Assembly: GCA_958295825.1 (NCBI GenBank)
Contig: OY282375.1
Coordinates: 3,085,489 to 3,149,488 of the forward strand
Direction: 5' to 3'
DNA: 64,000 nucleotides
DNA from: an uncultured Candidatus Entotheonella sp.
GTDB lineage: Bacteria > Tectomicrobia > Entotheonellia > Entotheonellales > Entotheonellaceae
Below are positions 36,265 to 44,517 of this stretch, one piece after another (within the stretch, counting starts at the first letter, position 1; every line of letters starts with the position of its first letter). A program made the translations under genes and the position numbers. Under the pieces are notes generated by a model. It was given only the letters and a program-made list of their open reading frames with translations, did not search any database and was not told the origin of the DNA.

Positions 36265-36854
36265 GCGTCCACTCCCAGGACCGCCCCGATCAATGCCACC
36301 CCTGCCCATCCGACCGCGGCAACCGATGTCAACAGAACGAATGCCGTCCACGACATGCCCCCGCGGGCGTTGATCGACGACCACACGATAAAACTGCAAA
36401 CGAGCGGAATTGCCAGGGGGAAGACCAGCCCAAAGGTCAACGGGAAGGCGACGACCCCGATGACGATTCCCGCCACCACAAGCCCCACGTCCTCTCCTGT
36501 CAACAGGCCAACCAAGACAACGGCGCCGATTCCCACCACCCCTGAAAGCGTCAGCAGGGCAAGCGCCGCAGCCTCGGCCAACGACAACAGCCGTTCCCGC
36601 AATCCCGTGTCGAGCAACGCCACGGCGCCGGGAACCCCATTGGCCCCGATCATGCCGCCCAGGACGATGCCAGGCAGCCACAGCCCCATCCCAACGTCGC
36701 CGTCCCAGGCCCGCAGCACACCGACCCACGAGGCAGCAAACAGCAGCAGCCAACTGGCGGCGGCCATACGGCCCCACACCGGCCACGAAACACCAAGCAA
36801 CACGTCGGACTGTTCATTGCCGCCCGAAGCGGCCGATGTCCCCAGCAATTCCAT
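36261..36854 (-). CDS. Polytopic membrane protein of unknown function
   Basis: 197 residues with about six hydrophobic helices (MAAASWLLLFAASWVGVL, LWLPGIVLGGMIGA, LALLTLSGVVGIGAVVLVGL, VGLVVAGIVIGVVAFPL, FGLVFPLAIPLVCSFIVW, TAFVLLTSVAAVGWAGVALI). No family recognised. Its start overlaps the stop of the GIY-YIG gene (TGATG) and CGGAG precedes it. Part of the coupled membrane set upstream of traD. Confidence 0.6.
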   Translation of the reverse strand: MELLGTSAASGGNEQSDVLLGVSWPVWGRMAAASWLLLFAASWVGVLRAWDGDVGMGLWLPGIVLGGMIGANGVPGAVALLDTGLRERLLSLAEAAALALLTLSGVVGIGAVVLVGLLTGEDVGLVVAGIVIGVVAFPLTFGLVFPLAIPLVCSFIVWSSINARGGMSWTAFVLLTSVAAVGWAGVALIGAVLGVDA

Positions 36855-37465
36855 CAGCGTCTCCGAAATTCTTCGATCATGAGTTGCACGCCCCCCGGTC
36901 GCGTATCAATCCGGTGCTTCAGGTCAGCCTCTTTCTCAACCGCCGCCTGCCGCGACGGGAGCTGCTCAAACCAGACCAGACTCGGTTGCCGTCCCGCCGT
37001 CGTCTTCGTCGTGCCGTTGCAATGCTCGACCATGCGCCGCATGAGATTCCGCGTCTGCCCCGCGTACAACTCGCCCCCTTCGAGCTCCAGGATGTACACG
37101 TAGAAAGCGTCGCAGGTCGCATCCTTGGCGGCCCATTCGTCGCGGTGTTCCCATTCATAGCGCGACGCCGCCTGGAAATGGTTGCGGCACAGCCGGTATT
37201 TCGTGCGAATCCGCGCTGGACAACCGGGAAAGGCGCACTTGTGATAGCGACGGAACATCCGCAGCCAACCGCCGTTCACAAAGCGCGTCAGCCCCACGAG
37301 CATGCCGATGATCCACGCCCCGCAAAACAGACATGCCAGCACCGTCACCCAAGGCTTCATATTCCACACCAGCGCCGACAACATACTTGCCAGCTCGATG
37401 CCCGCCCCCCGCAGTCCAAGAAAAATCTCCTGCCAGTCCACAATCTCCCGCCAGTCCCGATTCAC
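36854..37465 (-). CDS. GIY-YIG nuclease-domain protein with membrane anchor
   Basis: 203 residues, GTG start at 37465 preceded by GAGG. A transmembrane helix (VTVLACLFCGAWIIGMLVGL) is followed by a Cys/His patch (HKCAFPGCP...YRLCRNHF). The GIY-YIG domain is YVYILELEGGELYAGQTRNL then RRMVEHCNG, with the usual later Glu in AAVEKEADLKHRI. The motif variant is YVY...YAG. GIY-YIG domains cut DNA by a single metal site. A membrane-tethered version in a conjugation cluster is unusual, perhaps acting on entering DNA. Confidence 0.65.
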   Translation of the reverse strand: MNRDWREIVDWQEIFLGLRGAGIELASMLSALVWNMKPWVTVLACLFCGAWIIGMLVGLTRFVNGGWLRMFRRYHKCAFPGCPARIRTKYRLCRNHFQAASRYEWEHRDEWAAKDATCDAFYVYILELEGGELYAGQTRNLMRRMVEHCNGTTKTTAGRQPSLVWFEQLPSRQAAVEKEADLKHRIDTRPGGVQLMIEEFRRR

Positions 37466-37476
37466 CAGCCGTCACC

Positions 37477-37807
37477 TCAATTTTCACAATGCCTCACCAG
37501 GTCCGTGGACTCGCACGAGATCAGTACCGCTTCCAGTGCCCGCGCCTCCGCCTTGTCAATCGTCAGCCCGTATCTGAGCCGCACCGCCAGCACCGAGCCG
37601 AGCCGCGAACCAACACTTGTTCTTCGCCGGCAGCCATCGGGCGGCATCGTGGTGCCGCTTCTGTTCCCGGTTCACCACCGGACCCGACCCGCCAGCGTCA
37701 GGTTCAACGGATCGTTTGCGAAACGAACCTTCTGGATCATCGATCGACCGCACATGCCGCTGCCGCAGGAACAAAACAATCAACGTCAGTGCAAATCCCG
37801 CAGTCAT
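37477..37807 (-). pseudogene. HNH nuclease-like gene scattered over several frames
   Basis: Three frames successively carry pieces of one HNH family: RFANDPLNLTLAG, then GPVVNREQKRHHDAARWLPA and KNKCWFA, then VLAVRLRYGLTIDKAEARAL and EAVLISC, in the order seen in HNH proteins of the NR-x-K...D-x-A-x-W-L-P type. At least two one-base shifts are needed to join them. An 83-residue frame starting at 37807 (MTAGFALTLIVLFLRQ) spans the middle piece and could be expressed, but I read the locus as a decayed nuclease. Confidence 0.5.
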
Positions 37808-37809
37808 CC

Positions 37810-38331
37810 TTACCGCCTTTTGCCCCTCACACAGGCAATAAAAGCCTCCCGCACCTCGCCGTTCCGCGCCTCGCTCACTCGGTTCCAGAACGAACGGTAG
37901 CCGTTCGAGACCAGGGAACCCGGCTGCAGGGCAATCCGCACGAAACGCGCCACCTCGTCGAAAGCAGTCAGACGCGGGCTGTGAAACCCCGATTCGGGAC
38001 CTGCCGCCACCACGGGACCGAACCGCTCAACGTTTCCGTTGGCGCCTCTGACCGAAAATTGAACCGGATGGTGAACGCCGGGAAACGAGCCAAAGAACCC
38101 CGTCACCTCAAGAGCGTCCGTTCTGCAAACAATCGCCAGGCCGACGTACTCGCCCGAATCGCCCAGCTCCCCACGCATGGCGTAGGTAACCGTTCCAGAA
38201 ACGTCAAACGCCTCGATGCGGGTGATTTCCGGCGTCGGCCACGCCTTGCCGACGTCCCCCCTGCTCTCGGCGCGCCCGCCAACCACCGGAAACATCGACA
38301 AACCAAGCAGCAGCACAATTCCAGCCTTCAT
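37810..38331 (-). CDS. Exported protein of unknown function
   Basis: 173 residues. Signal peptide KAGIVLLLGLSMFPVVGGRA; mature part mixed alpha/beta (TPEITRIEAFDVSGTVTYAM, YVGLAIVCRTDALEVTGFFG) with a single later Cys. No family recognised. It is followed after 2 bases by the broken HNH gene, so this looks like a cargo pair between the transfer genes. Confidence 0.55.
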   Translation of the reverse strand: MKAGIVLLLGLSMFPVVGGRAESRGDVGKAWPTPEITRIEAFDVSGTVTYAMRGELGDSGEYVGLAIVCRTDALEVTGFFGSFPGVHHPVQFSVRGANGNVERFGPVVAAGPESGFHSPRLTAFDEVARFVRIALQPGSLVSNGYRSFWNRVSEARNGEVREAFIACVRGKRR

Positions 38332-38711
38332 GCGTTATCCCCTCACAGCATCAGTGCAGGCACTCAATCCCCCCGCCACTCCGGGCGGCGTCGAGTTCCT
38401 TCCGGTCGCTCGCCTCACTCCCTTTCGGTCGCTTCACATCCACCAGACCTTGCAGCCGCCACCTGCTCCAGCCAAGGAACGGGCACCCAACAACTGCAAT
38501 GTGTGGCTCCCTGCCAGTCGCTCGGCAGGCTCCCTTTCAGTCACACCACGCCGCCCGAACCCTATCGCGCCGCCTTCCCTGCGGTCAGGCCGCGCTCTAA
38601 CCCCGACGCTCCGTACATACCAACAACCGCAGCCCTCCGCGGTCGCCGGACCTCTTTGCATTAGGTCCGGCTGCTCCGGGCTAATTTCTTTCCTGCCCGC
38701 CAAAATCGCCC
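38332..38711. other. Intergenic region with scattered short repeats
   Basis: 380 bases with no supported gene. It contains the second REP-like hairpin (38632-38683). Two loose copies of CTCCCTTTC followed by GGTCGCTTCAC or AGTCACACC occur near 38429 and 38529. Minus-strand frames here are driven by the repeat. Confidence 0.4.
38632..38683. repeat. REP-like hairpin element, copy 2
   Basis: Inverted relative to 6934-6985 and identical at 50 of 52 bases, with the same 8-bp CCGGACCT / AGGTCCGG stem. It sits downstream of the DUF2071 gene. Confidence 0.7.
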
Positions 38712-39482
38712 TCATCCCGCCACCCGACGGCCCCAGCGCACAACGACCGGCGACCCCTCGACGACAAGCGCCGAATACGGCTCTTTCAGGCTGGCCGCAA
38801 AGGGCTCCCCGTAAAACCGCGCCACGTCGCAAGACAGCCTGGCTTCTCTGGCTTCCCACACCCGCCAACACGGGTGTTCAACCCCATACTCCAGTGTCGT
38901 GCCGCGGCGCCGCGAGTATCCGTAAAGATGATCCGTGATAAACGCTGCTTCGGAATCGGGAGATACTGGCATCGGTTCGCCTTTTGCTTCCGCATACAAC
39001 CCTTCCCAGTTTCCCTCCACACGCCACTGATAGCGTATGATCCGAACCCATTCCGATTCTCCGAACCCTTTGCGTCGCCATACCAGGCTGTCCATCGGCA
39101 AGGCCGCATAACGTTCGCCGTATGCCCAACGAGCAATACAGGCGACGGCCCAGCGAGGCACGAGCTCCTTGACGAACACCACCCCCCGGCGCCAGGCGTC
39201 GGCCACTCTGCGGCGCACGTAGAAGCGTAGGTTGACTTCCTGGAAATCCCGGTGGCCGGGGATTGCAACGCCGAGCACGCGGGTATCTTCAAATCGAAAG
39301 CCGACCACGCTGACCAGCGTTTTGCCCTGCCAGGAATCCAGTTCAAGACCAGGCGGCAGCCAAGGCATGAGCACGTCCGGGTTGACCTGGTAGTTGAGCA
39401 TCACCAGGTCTTTCCAACGCGCCGTCAGGAACCGCGGCGCCGGGCGGGGTTCAGAAACGAGGGGCATGCTGGTTGTGGTCAT
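38712..39482 (-). CDS. DUF2071-family protein
   Basis: 256 residues. Family pattern: FLTARWKDLVMLNYQVNPDV, MPWLPPGLELDSWQGKTLVS, VGFRFEDTRVLGVAIPGHRD, FQEVNLRFYVRRR. This is the conserved opening of DUF2071 (acetoacetate-decarboxylase-like fold), usually of unknown substrate. The ATG overlaps the topB stop (TGATGA) and uses a GGAGG within the end of topB, so it is translationally coupled to it. That is odd for a metabolic-type protein and marks it as cargo captured in the operon. Confidence 0.75.
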   Translation of the reverse strand: MTTTSMPLVSEPRPAPRFLTARWKDLVMLNYQVNPDVLMPWLPPGLELDSWQGKTLVSVVGFRFEDTRVLGVAIPGHRDFQEVNLRFYVRRRVADAWRRGVVFVKELVPRWAVACIARWAYGERYAALPMDSLVWRRKGFGESEWVRIIRYQWRVEGNWEGLYAEAKGEPMPVSPDSEAAFITDHLYGYSRRRGTTLEYGVEHPCWRVWEAREARLSCDVARFYGEPFAASLKEPYSALVVEGSPVVVRWGRRVAG

Positions 39483-41620
39483 CACTTTCCTCCGAAGTCC
39501 AACGCCATCTTGCCTTCGCCATCGAGCCTCAGCGCCGCCTCGAATGGCGTACCCGACTTGTTCTTGAAACCTTTGATAACAGGAGTCCGACCCTTGCTGA
39601 GCAATGCCTTGACCTGCGCAGCGGTGATCTTCTTCCCGTACATCGTCTTCCAGACTGCGAATCCGCATCCCGTCTCACGCCAGGCGCTGCACCCGAACGC
39701 CTTTGTGCGTTCGACAACACCCTTGCCGCACAGCGGGCACGTCCCGATGGCCTTCGACGAACCGGCGCCGCCCGTCGGCACTTGTACCGACGACTGCTGC
39801 ACCTGGGGCACCAACTCACGGACAAAGCCGGTGATGGCATCGAGGAAACCCGCTGCCGACCCTTCGCCCTCCTCAATCTCCTTCAACTGACGCTCCCACG
39901 TCGCCGTCAGTTCCGGGCTACGCAATGTCTCTGCCACCGCCGCGACCAGGCCGCGGCCCTTGTCCGTAGACACCAGCGCCTTCTTTCGCCGCGTCAGGTA
40001 GCCGCGCCTTACCAACCCCTCGATCATGCTGGCCCGCGTCGCCGGGGTGCCCAGGCCGCCGCTCTCTTTCAGCACTTCCACCTGCGCCGCGTCGTCCAGG
40101 CGGCGCCCGGCGTTTTTCATCGCCGCCAGCAAGGTGGCGTCGGTGTACGGCTTCGGCGGCGCCGTCTCTTTCTCTCGCACGTCGAGCGATTGCACCACGA
40201 CGTGCTGCCCGCGGCTCAAGGGCGGTAGCGTTGCGCTCGCCGCTTCGTCGCCGTCGTCTCCGGACGTCCCCACCACCCGCCAGCCCGGTGCGATCTCGCG
40301 CCAGCCGCCGGCCAGGAAGACGTGCCCGCTGATGTCCAGGCGCGCCGTCGTCTCTTCAACCACCCGGTCCGGGAAGAAGATCGACACGAAGCGAGCCACC
40401 ACCAGCGCGTACAGGGCCCCCAGGTTCACGGCCAGCGACTCCGGCAGCGGCTCCTTGGTAGGAATGATGGCGTGGTGATCGGTGAGCTTGGCGTTGTCGA
40501 TGTAACCCTTCCCGGGAACCTTGCCCCGGCCCTGTTGCAGGTGATCCAGGGCAAGACCGGCGTGCGGATGCGGCAAGGCGGTAAGCAGGTCGGCAAGAAG
40601 CGGCCGCGCATCTTCGGGCAGGTGGCGGCTTTCGGTACGCGGGTAGGTGACGAGCTTCGCTTCGTAGAGGGCCTGCGCCGCCGCCAGCGTTTGCGCCGCG
40701 GTCCAGCCAAGCCGCTCATTGGCCTCGCGTTGCAGGGTAGTCAGATCGTACAGCGATGGCGGGCGGTGATGAACCCTGCGGACTTCCACTGCCTCGACCA
40801 CCGCCGCCCGGTTCCAAGCGCTCTTCACGATGGCCTCGGCGTCTTGACGGCTGTCGATGCGGCTTACCCAGAGCCTGCCCCGGACCTGATCCGGGGGCGT
40901 CCTGCCCTTGTCGTCCGGCTCGCCGGCGCGGGCGTAAGTGGCGTCAAAGCCCGGCTCGAGATGGGCCACGACCTCGTGGTACAGCGACTTCGTGAACGTC
41001 TCAATCTGGCGGTCGCGCTCCACCACCATTGCCAATGTCGGCGTCTGCACCCGCCCGACGCTGCACAGCGTATCGTTCTGGACCGTGTAGGCGCGTGTCA
41101 GGTTCATGCCAACCAGCCAGTCGGCTTTGGCCCTCGCTTGGGCCGCTTGCGCCAACGGATCGAAGGCGTGGGCCGGAAAGAGGTTCTGGAATCCGGCGCT
41201 CAGGGCCTCGCGCGTCAGACTCGATACCCACAGCCGCTGCACCGGTGCTCGGCAGCCGGCGTGCTCGTAGATGAGCCGGAAAATGTGTTCGCCTTCGCGC
41301 CCCGCATCCGTCGCGCAGATGACCCGCTCGGCGGCGTTGATGAGCCGCTTCACAATGCCAAACTGCTTGCCCGCATCCTTGTCTACCCGCAGATCCCAGG
41401 TGTCCGGGATCATCGGGAGCTGGCCAAATCCCCACTTGCCGGACCAGGCCGCGCCGTAATCGTCGGGATCGGCGTACCGCACCAGGTGCCCGAAGGCCCA
41501 GGTCACGATGCGCTTGCCGTCCGTGCTTTCGAGGTAGCCGTCGCGCTTCCGGCCCGCGCCGACCACGCCGGCAATATCACGAGCGACGCTGGGCTTCTCG
41601 GCAAGAATTACCGTGTTCAC
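39482..41620 (-). CDS. topB: DNA topoisomerase III
   Basis: Type IA topoisomerase, 712 residues, common on conjugative elements (TraE of IncP). GTG start at 41620 with GGAGTAAGAA upstream. TOPRIM domain: NTVILAEKPSVARDIAGVVG and VICATDAGREGEHIFRLIYE. The active-site Tyr is in LVTYPRTESRHLP, and SVGRVQTPTLAMVV is conserved. The C-terminal zinc-ribbon part has TCPLCGKGVVERTKAFGCSA. It could resolve replication or transfer intermediates. It overlaps the transglycosylase gene upstream by 4 bases. Confidence 0.95.
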   Translation of the reverse strand: MNTVILAEKPSVARDIAGVVGAGRKRDGYLESTDGKRIVTWAFGHLVRYADPDDYGAAWSGKWGFGQLPMIPDTWDLRVDKDAGKQFGIVKRLINAAERVICATDAGREGEHIFRLIYEHAGCRAPVQRLWVSSLTREALSAGFQNLFPAHAFDPLAQAAQARAKADWLVGMNLTRAYTVQNDTLCSVGRVQTPTLAMVVERDRQIETFTKSLYHEVVAHLEPGFDATYARAGEPDDKGRTPPDQVRGRLWVSRIDSRQDAEAIVKSAWNRAAVVEAVEVRRVHHRPPSLYDLTTLQREANERLGWTAAQTLAAAQALYEAKLVTYPRTESRHLPEDARPLLADLLTALPHPHAGLALDHLQQGRGKVPGKGYIDNAKLTDHHAIIPTKEPLPESLAVNLGALYALVVARFVSIFFPDRVVEETTARLDISGHVFLAGGWREIAPGWRVVGTSGDDGDEAASATLPPLSRGQHVVVQSLDVREKETAPPKPYTDATLLAAMKNAGRRLDDAAQVEVLKESGGLGTPATRASMIEGLVRRGYLTRRKKALVSTDKGRGLVAAVAETLRSPELTATWERQLKEIEEGEGSAAGFLDAITGFVRELVPQVQQSSVQVPTGGAGSSKAIGTCPLCGKGVVERTKAFGCSAWRETGCGFAVWKTMYGKKITAAQVKALLSKGRTPVIKGFKNKSGTPFEAALRLDGEGKMALDFGGK

Positions 41621-42144
41621 TTCTTACTCCCTCCCTCGACTTCACGCGCCGCGGCCAGGACCCGTCGCGCATACCAGCGCCCGCGCTCCGGACGTCCCGA
41701 GTGATAGCGCCCCAAGCGGGCCTCGAATGGACCATCGGTCGCCAGGACCTCAGCCAGAATGCGGCAACCCATCCATAGGTTTGTCTGCGGATCGAGCAGG
41801 TCGTAGGGAGCAAGGCCGAGGTTGCGAGCGGCCTTCCCCCATATGCGCCAGTTGACCTGCATCAGGCCAATGTCCACGGCGTCGGTCAAAGCCAGCGATA
41901 CCGCCAGGAAGCGCCGCGCCTCAGCCCGATTTCGCGGGTAAAACGCATACCCCTTGCCAATACCGACGTGCAGCGCCCACGGGTTGCCGCCCGACTCGAC
42001 CAGGATGATGCCCTCAACCACGCTGCTCTGAAGCCCCTCGACGCCACACGCCCGGTTGCTCAGCGGACACCACCCCGCCCAGGCCGGTGCCGCCAGAAGA
42101 CTTCCCGCCAGCAATACGGTCACAACTTCACGCCGCACACTCAT
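41617..42144 (-). CDS. Lytic transglycosylase of the transfer apparatus
   Basis: 175 residues with a cleaved signal peptide (VVTVLLAGSLLAAPAWA). SLT-type fold: VVEGIILVESGGNPWALHV carries the catalytic Glu in the ESGG motif, and DIGLMQVNWRIWGK is the typical second motif. It locally opens peptidoglycan for the secretion channel (VirB1-like). It lies between the TraU-like gene and topB with tight spacing. Confidence 0.88.
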   Translation of the reverse strand: MSVRREVVTVLLAGSLLAAPAWAGWCPLSNRACGVEGLQSSVVEGIILVESGGNPWALHVGIGKGYAFYPRNRAEARRFLAVSLALTDAVDIGLMQVNWRIWGKAARNLGLAPYDLLDPQTNLWMGCRILAEVLATDGPFEARLGRYHSGRPERGRWYARRVLAAAREVEGGSKK

Positions 42145-42153
42145 ACCGCATCC

Positions 42154-42966
42154 TCACAAGCAGAAATTCAGCTTCGGCAATCCTGCCAACGCATGCGCGC
42201 ACCACGACAGAGGCAGGGGCAGGACGCAGCTCCGCCGCTTCCAGATCACCCACTCGTAAATACCTGTCGGGGATACCGGAGACGGAATCAGCGACCCGAA
42301 GTCAAATCCGGCCCTGAAGCAAAACGGCGGCACCGGCGTGAAGCGGCGGCACATGCACGGCAGCACCACCGTCTGCGCCGTCGGCACCAGCGGGATTGTC
42401 GGGCGCACCAGACCGAACACCGGCCACAGGTCGATAGGCTGCCGCGCGATGTCAAAAGCCCGCGTCGCTGCCAGCGCCGAAGCAACTACCGGCGTCGGGT
42501 GCGTCACATACCCCACCCGAGGGTAATACCCACCCCAAACACCTACCTTCATTGCATAGATCGTAGACGGCATCACCGGCGCCTGCGCCGCCCGCCAAGC
42601 CGGGTCCGTCGCCGACTCGTAAAATGCAGGCACCAACGCCGCCAGCGTCGGCACCGCGCAACCGCTACAAGGATCGTTGAACGCGAACAGGTAATTGACC
42701 GGCCGCACTATGGCATTGTGAAAGTGGAAATCCGGCTGTCCCGTGTTTTCCTGCGATGCCCGCGTCGACACGATCCATTTCGGCTGCCAGAAACTGATGT
42801 ATGCGCAGGGATAAGGAATGATCCCGCACGTCGAATAGTAGATACGCATGCTGATGCAGCCCCGGTTTACCCCCCCGCCAATGGACAATTGCCCACTTGC
42901 CGGGCCGACCCCTGCGGCAAGCATTACGGCAAGCGTCACGACCGCCGCCACGCCTGAATTACGCAT
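42154..42966 (-). CDS. TraU-like ICE pore protein
   Basis: 270 residues with a signal peptide (VAAVVTLAVMLAAGVGPASG). TraU features: cysteines in YYSTCGIIPYPCAYISFWQP, PRVGYVTHP near the middle, and the C-terminal EWVIWKRRSCVLPLPLSWC. TraU proteins are periplasmic, disulphide-rich and needed for DNA transfer. It overlaps the start of the next gene downstream of the TraG-like gene by 8 bases. Corresponds to the PFL_4710-type ICE family. Confidence 0.8.
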   Translation of the reverse strand: MRNSGVAAVVTLAVMLAAGVGPASGQLSIGGGVNRGCISMRIYYSTCGIIPYPCAYISFWQPKWIVSTRASQENTGQPDFHFHNAIVRPVNYLFAFNDPCSGCAVPTLAALVPAFYESATDPAWRAAQAPVMPSTIYAMKVGVWGGYYPRVGYVTHPTPVVASALAATRAFDIARQPIDLWPVFGLVRPTIPLVPTAQTVVLPCMCRRFTPVPPFCFRAGFDFGSLIPSPVSPTGIYEWVIWKRRSCVLPLPLSWCAHALAGLPKLNFCL

Positions 42967-44506
42967 GCCAAATCCCTCCTATCGCCCGCCAGGTCCCGAA
43001 CAGCAAGATCGCCTGGACCACCGGCACCATGACGATCCCTACGACCGTCACGATGACGTAAGCCTGATTCGCGGCCCCCCAACCGGGAATGGCCTGGAAC
43101 CACGCCACGCCGGGCGAAAAATTGTTGTGCGCCAGGTTCGCCGCCACATTGACCATCGCCCACCACAGCGGTGTGGAGCACATGAACACCAGGAGCAGGA
43201 AATAATTGACAATCGGCTTGAAGTGCTGGCCGGGAAACAAAGACCAGAGCAGCACGATGGGGAAAAAAGTGAGCGTGGCAAATATGCCGATCCCCACGAT
43301 ATAAGGCGCCCAGTGGACCAGGAAGGACGCCGTTCCCAGGAACCTGGAGATACGATCAAGCTGTTTTTCTAACTGCCCCGCCGTCGATTTGCCCCAGGCC
43401 GTAAGGTCAAATCCGCCGACCGCACCCGTTGTGAAAGAGGCGAGATCCACGGCGCGCCTGTAGTTCACCACCCGGTTGGGATCGTTGACCCTTGGCGTCA
43501 GGTGCCTTTGTAACTCTCGATGTACGAAGAATTGCGCCTGCTGGTTGGCGGTCATCTGCAAGACGGTCTGGTATTGCAGCTGTTTGGTCGAGCTCTGTTG
43601 CGTGGCCTCGCCGCCCAGGAAATTGCTCACGTTCGCCTGCATGCTGTCGTAGAGCGTCTTGCAATTTGTCACAGCCGTACCGCCGAAAATACTCGGCAGA
43701 TACTGCTTGGCGGTCGCTATAATCCCGGATTCCGTCGAAATGTTGATCCCCGAAAGAATCGTTCCCATCCCAGCGCTCCAAGGCGCCAAGTCTTCCACCG
43801 TCAGGCCGGAACTCTGCACCGCCCGCAAAGCCGCCGGCTTGTAGCAATACTCTGCAAAATCCGGCATCAAGCCCGTCAAAGAGTCCGGTACGTCTTGGTT
43901 CATGAGTTCGTCCAACGCCGGGATCTTCTCGAATGGACGCCCCAACCCGCCTGAGTCAATCGTTTCCCCGAGCGTCAGCGGCACCGTTGTTACGACCCGC
44001 AACAACAGGTCGAAGAACCGCGGCACCGGCGCGCCGCCGGCTGTCACCAGGCTCGCCGGAACCAATCCCGAAGTTCCCGCCGAATCGACACTCATAGCAT
44101 TGCGCTGCGCCACATATGAGGTCACAGCACCAGGAAATACCCGTGTCACCAGCGGCTGGAAAAACCGCGGCGCCGCCTCGGGCCAGAACAGCATCAGAAT
44201 CACACTACAACTGATGACGTAGGCCACCACGCCGGCCAGGGGTTGCGGGTGCGCCGTCGTCATGCGGCGGTATACCAGCCAGATGATTCCGCAACCTACG
44301 ATGACCTGCGGCAACTGGCGCAGACTCGACAGCCGCAGCACTGATTGCATTGCCAGGCCGGAGTACAGATAAGCCGACTCTACCAGGGTCAACGTCTGGT
44401 ACTGCACCGAGATCTGCGCCAGCGCCAGCGCCGGCAGAAACAACACCACGACACAGACCCACAGCGACGGCCATACAACCCGTTGCCGGACATCCGCGCT
44501 ACACAT
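42959..44506 (-). CDS. TraG N-terminal-like membrane protein
   Basis: 515 residues with clusters of hydrophobic helices at the N-terminus (SLWVCVVVLFLPALALAQ; VIVGCGIIWLVYRR; VVAYVISCSVILMLFWPE) and C-terminus (YIVGIGIFATLTFFPIVLLW; PIVNYFLLLVFMCSTPLWWA; AYVIVTVVGIVMVPVVQAIL). A large soluble middle lies between them, as in the N-terminal half of F TraG, which supports pilus assembly and mating-pair stabilisation. It is followed by the TraU-like gene. Confidence 0.78.
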   Translation of the reverse strand: MCSADVRQRVVWPSLWVCVVVLFLPALALAQISVQYQTLTLVESAYLYSGLAMQSVLRLSSLRQLPQVIVGCGIIWLVYRRMTTAHPQPLAGVVAYVISCSVILMLFWPEAAPRFFQPLVTRVFPGAVTSYVAQRNAMSVDSAGTSGLVPASLVTAGGAPVPRFFDLLLRVVTTVPLTLGETIDSGGLGRPFEKIPALDELMNQDVPDSLTGLMPDFAEYCYKPAALRAVQSSGLTVEDLAPWSAGMGTILSGINISTESGIIATAKQYLPSIFGGTAVTNCKTLYDSMQANVSNFLGGEATQQSSTKQLQYQTVLQMTANQQAQFFVHRELQRHLTPRVNDPNRVVNYRRAVDLASFTTGAVGGFDLTAWGKSTAGQLEKQLDRISRFLGTASFLVHWAPYIVGIGIFATLTFFPIVLLWSLFPGQHFKPIVNYFLLLVFMCSTPLWWAMVNVAANLAHNNFSPGVAWFQAIPGWGAANQAYVIVTVVGIVMVPVVQAILLFGTWRAIGGIWHA

Positions 44507-44517
44507 GCCAGGCCCCC

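Noticed and set aside
38434..38871. 145-residue minus-strand frame
   Set aside because: Covers the REP-like element and the end of the DUF2071 gene in another frame; no independent support.
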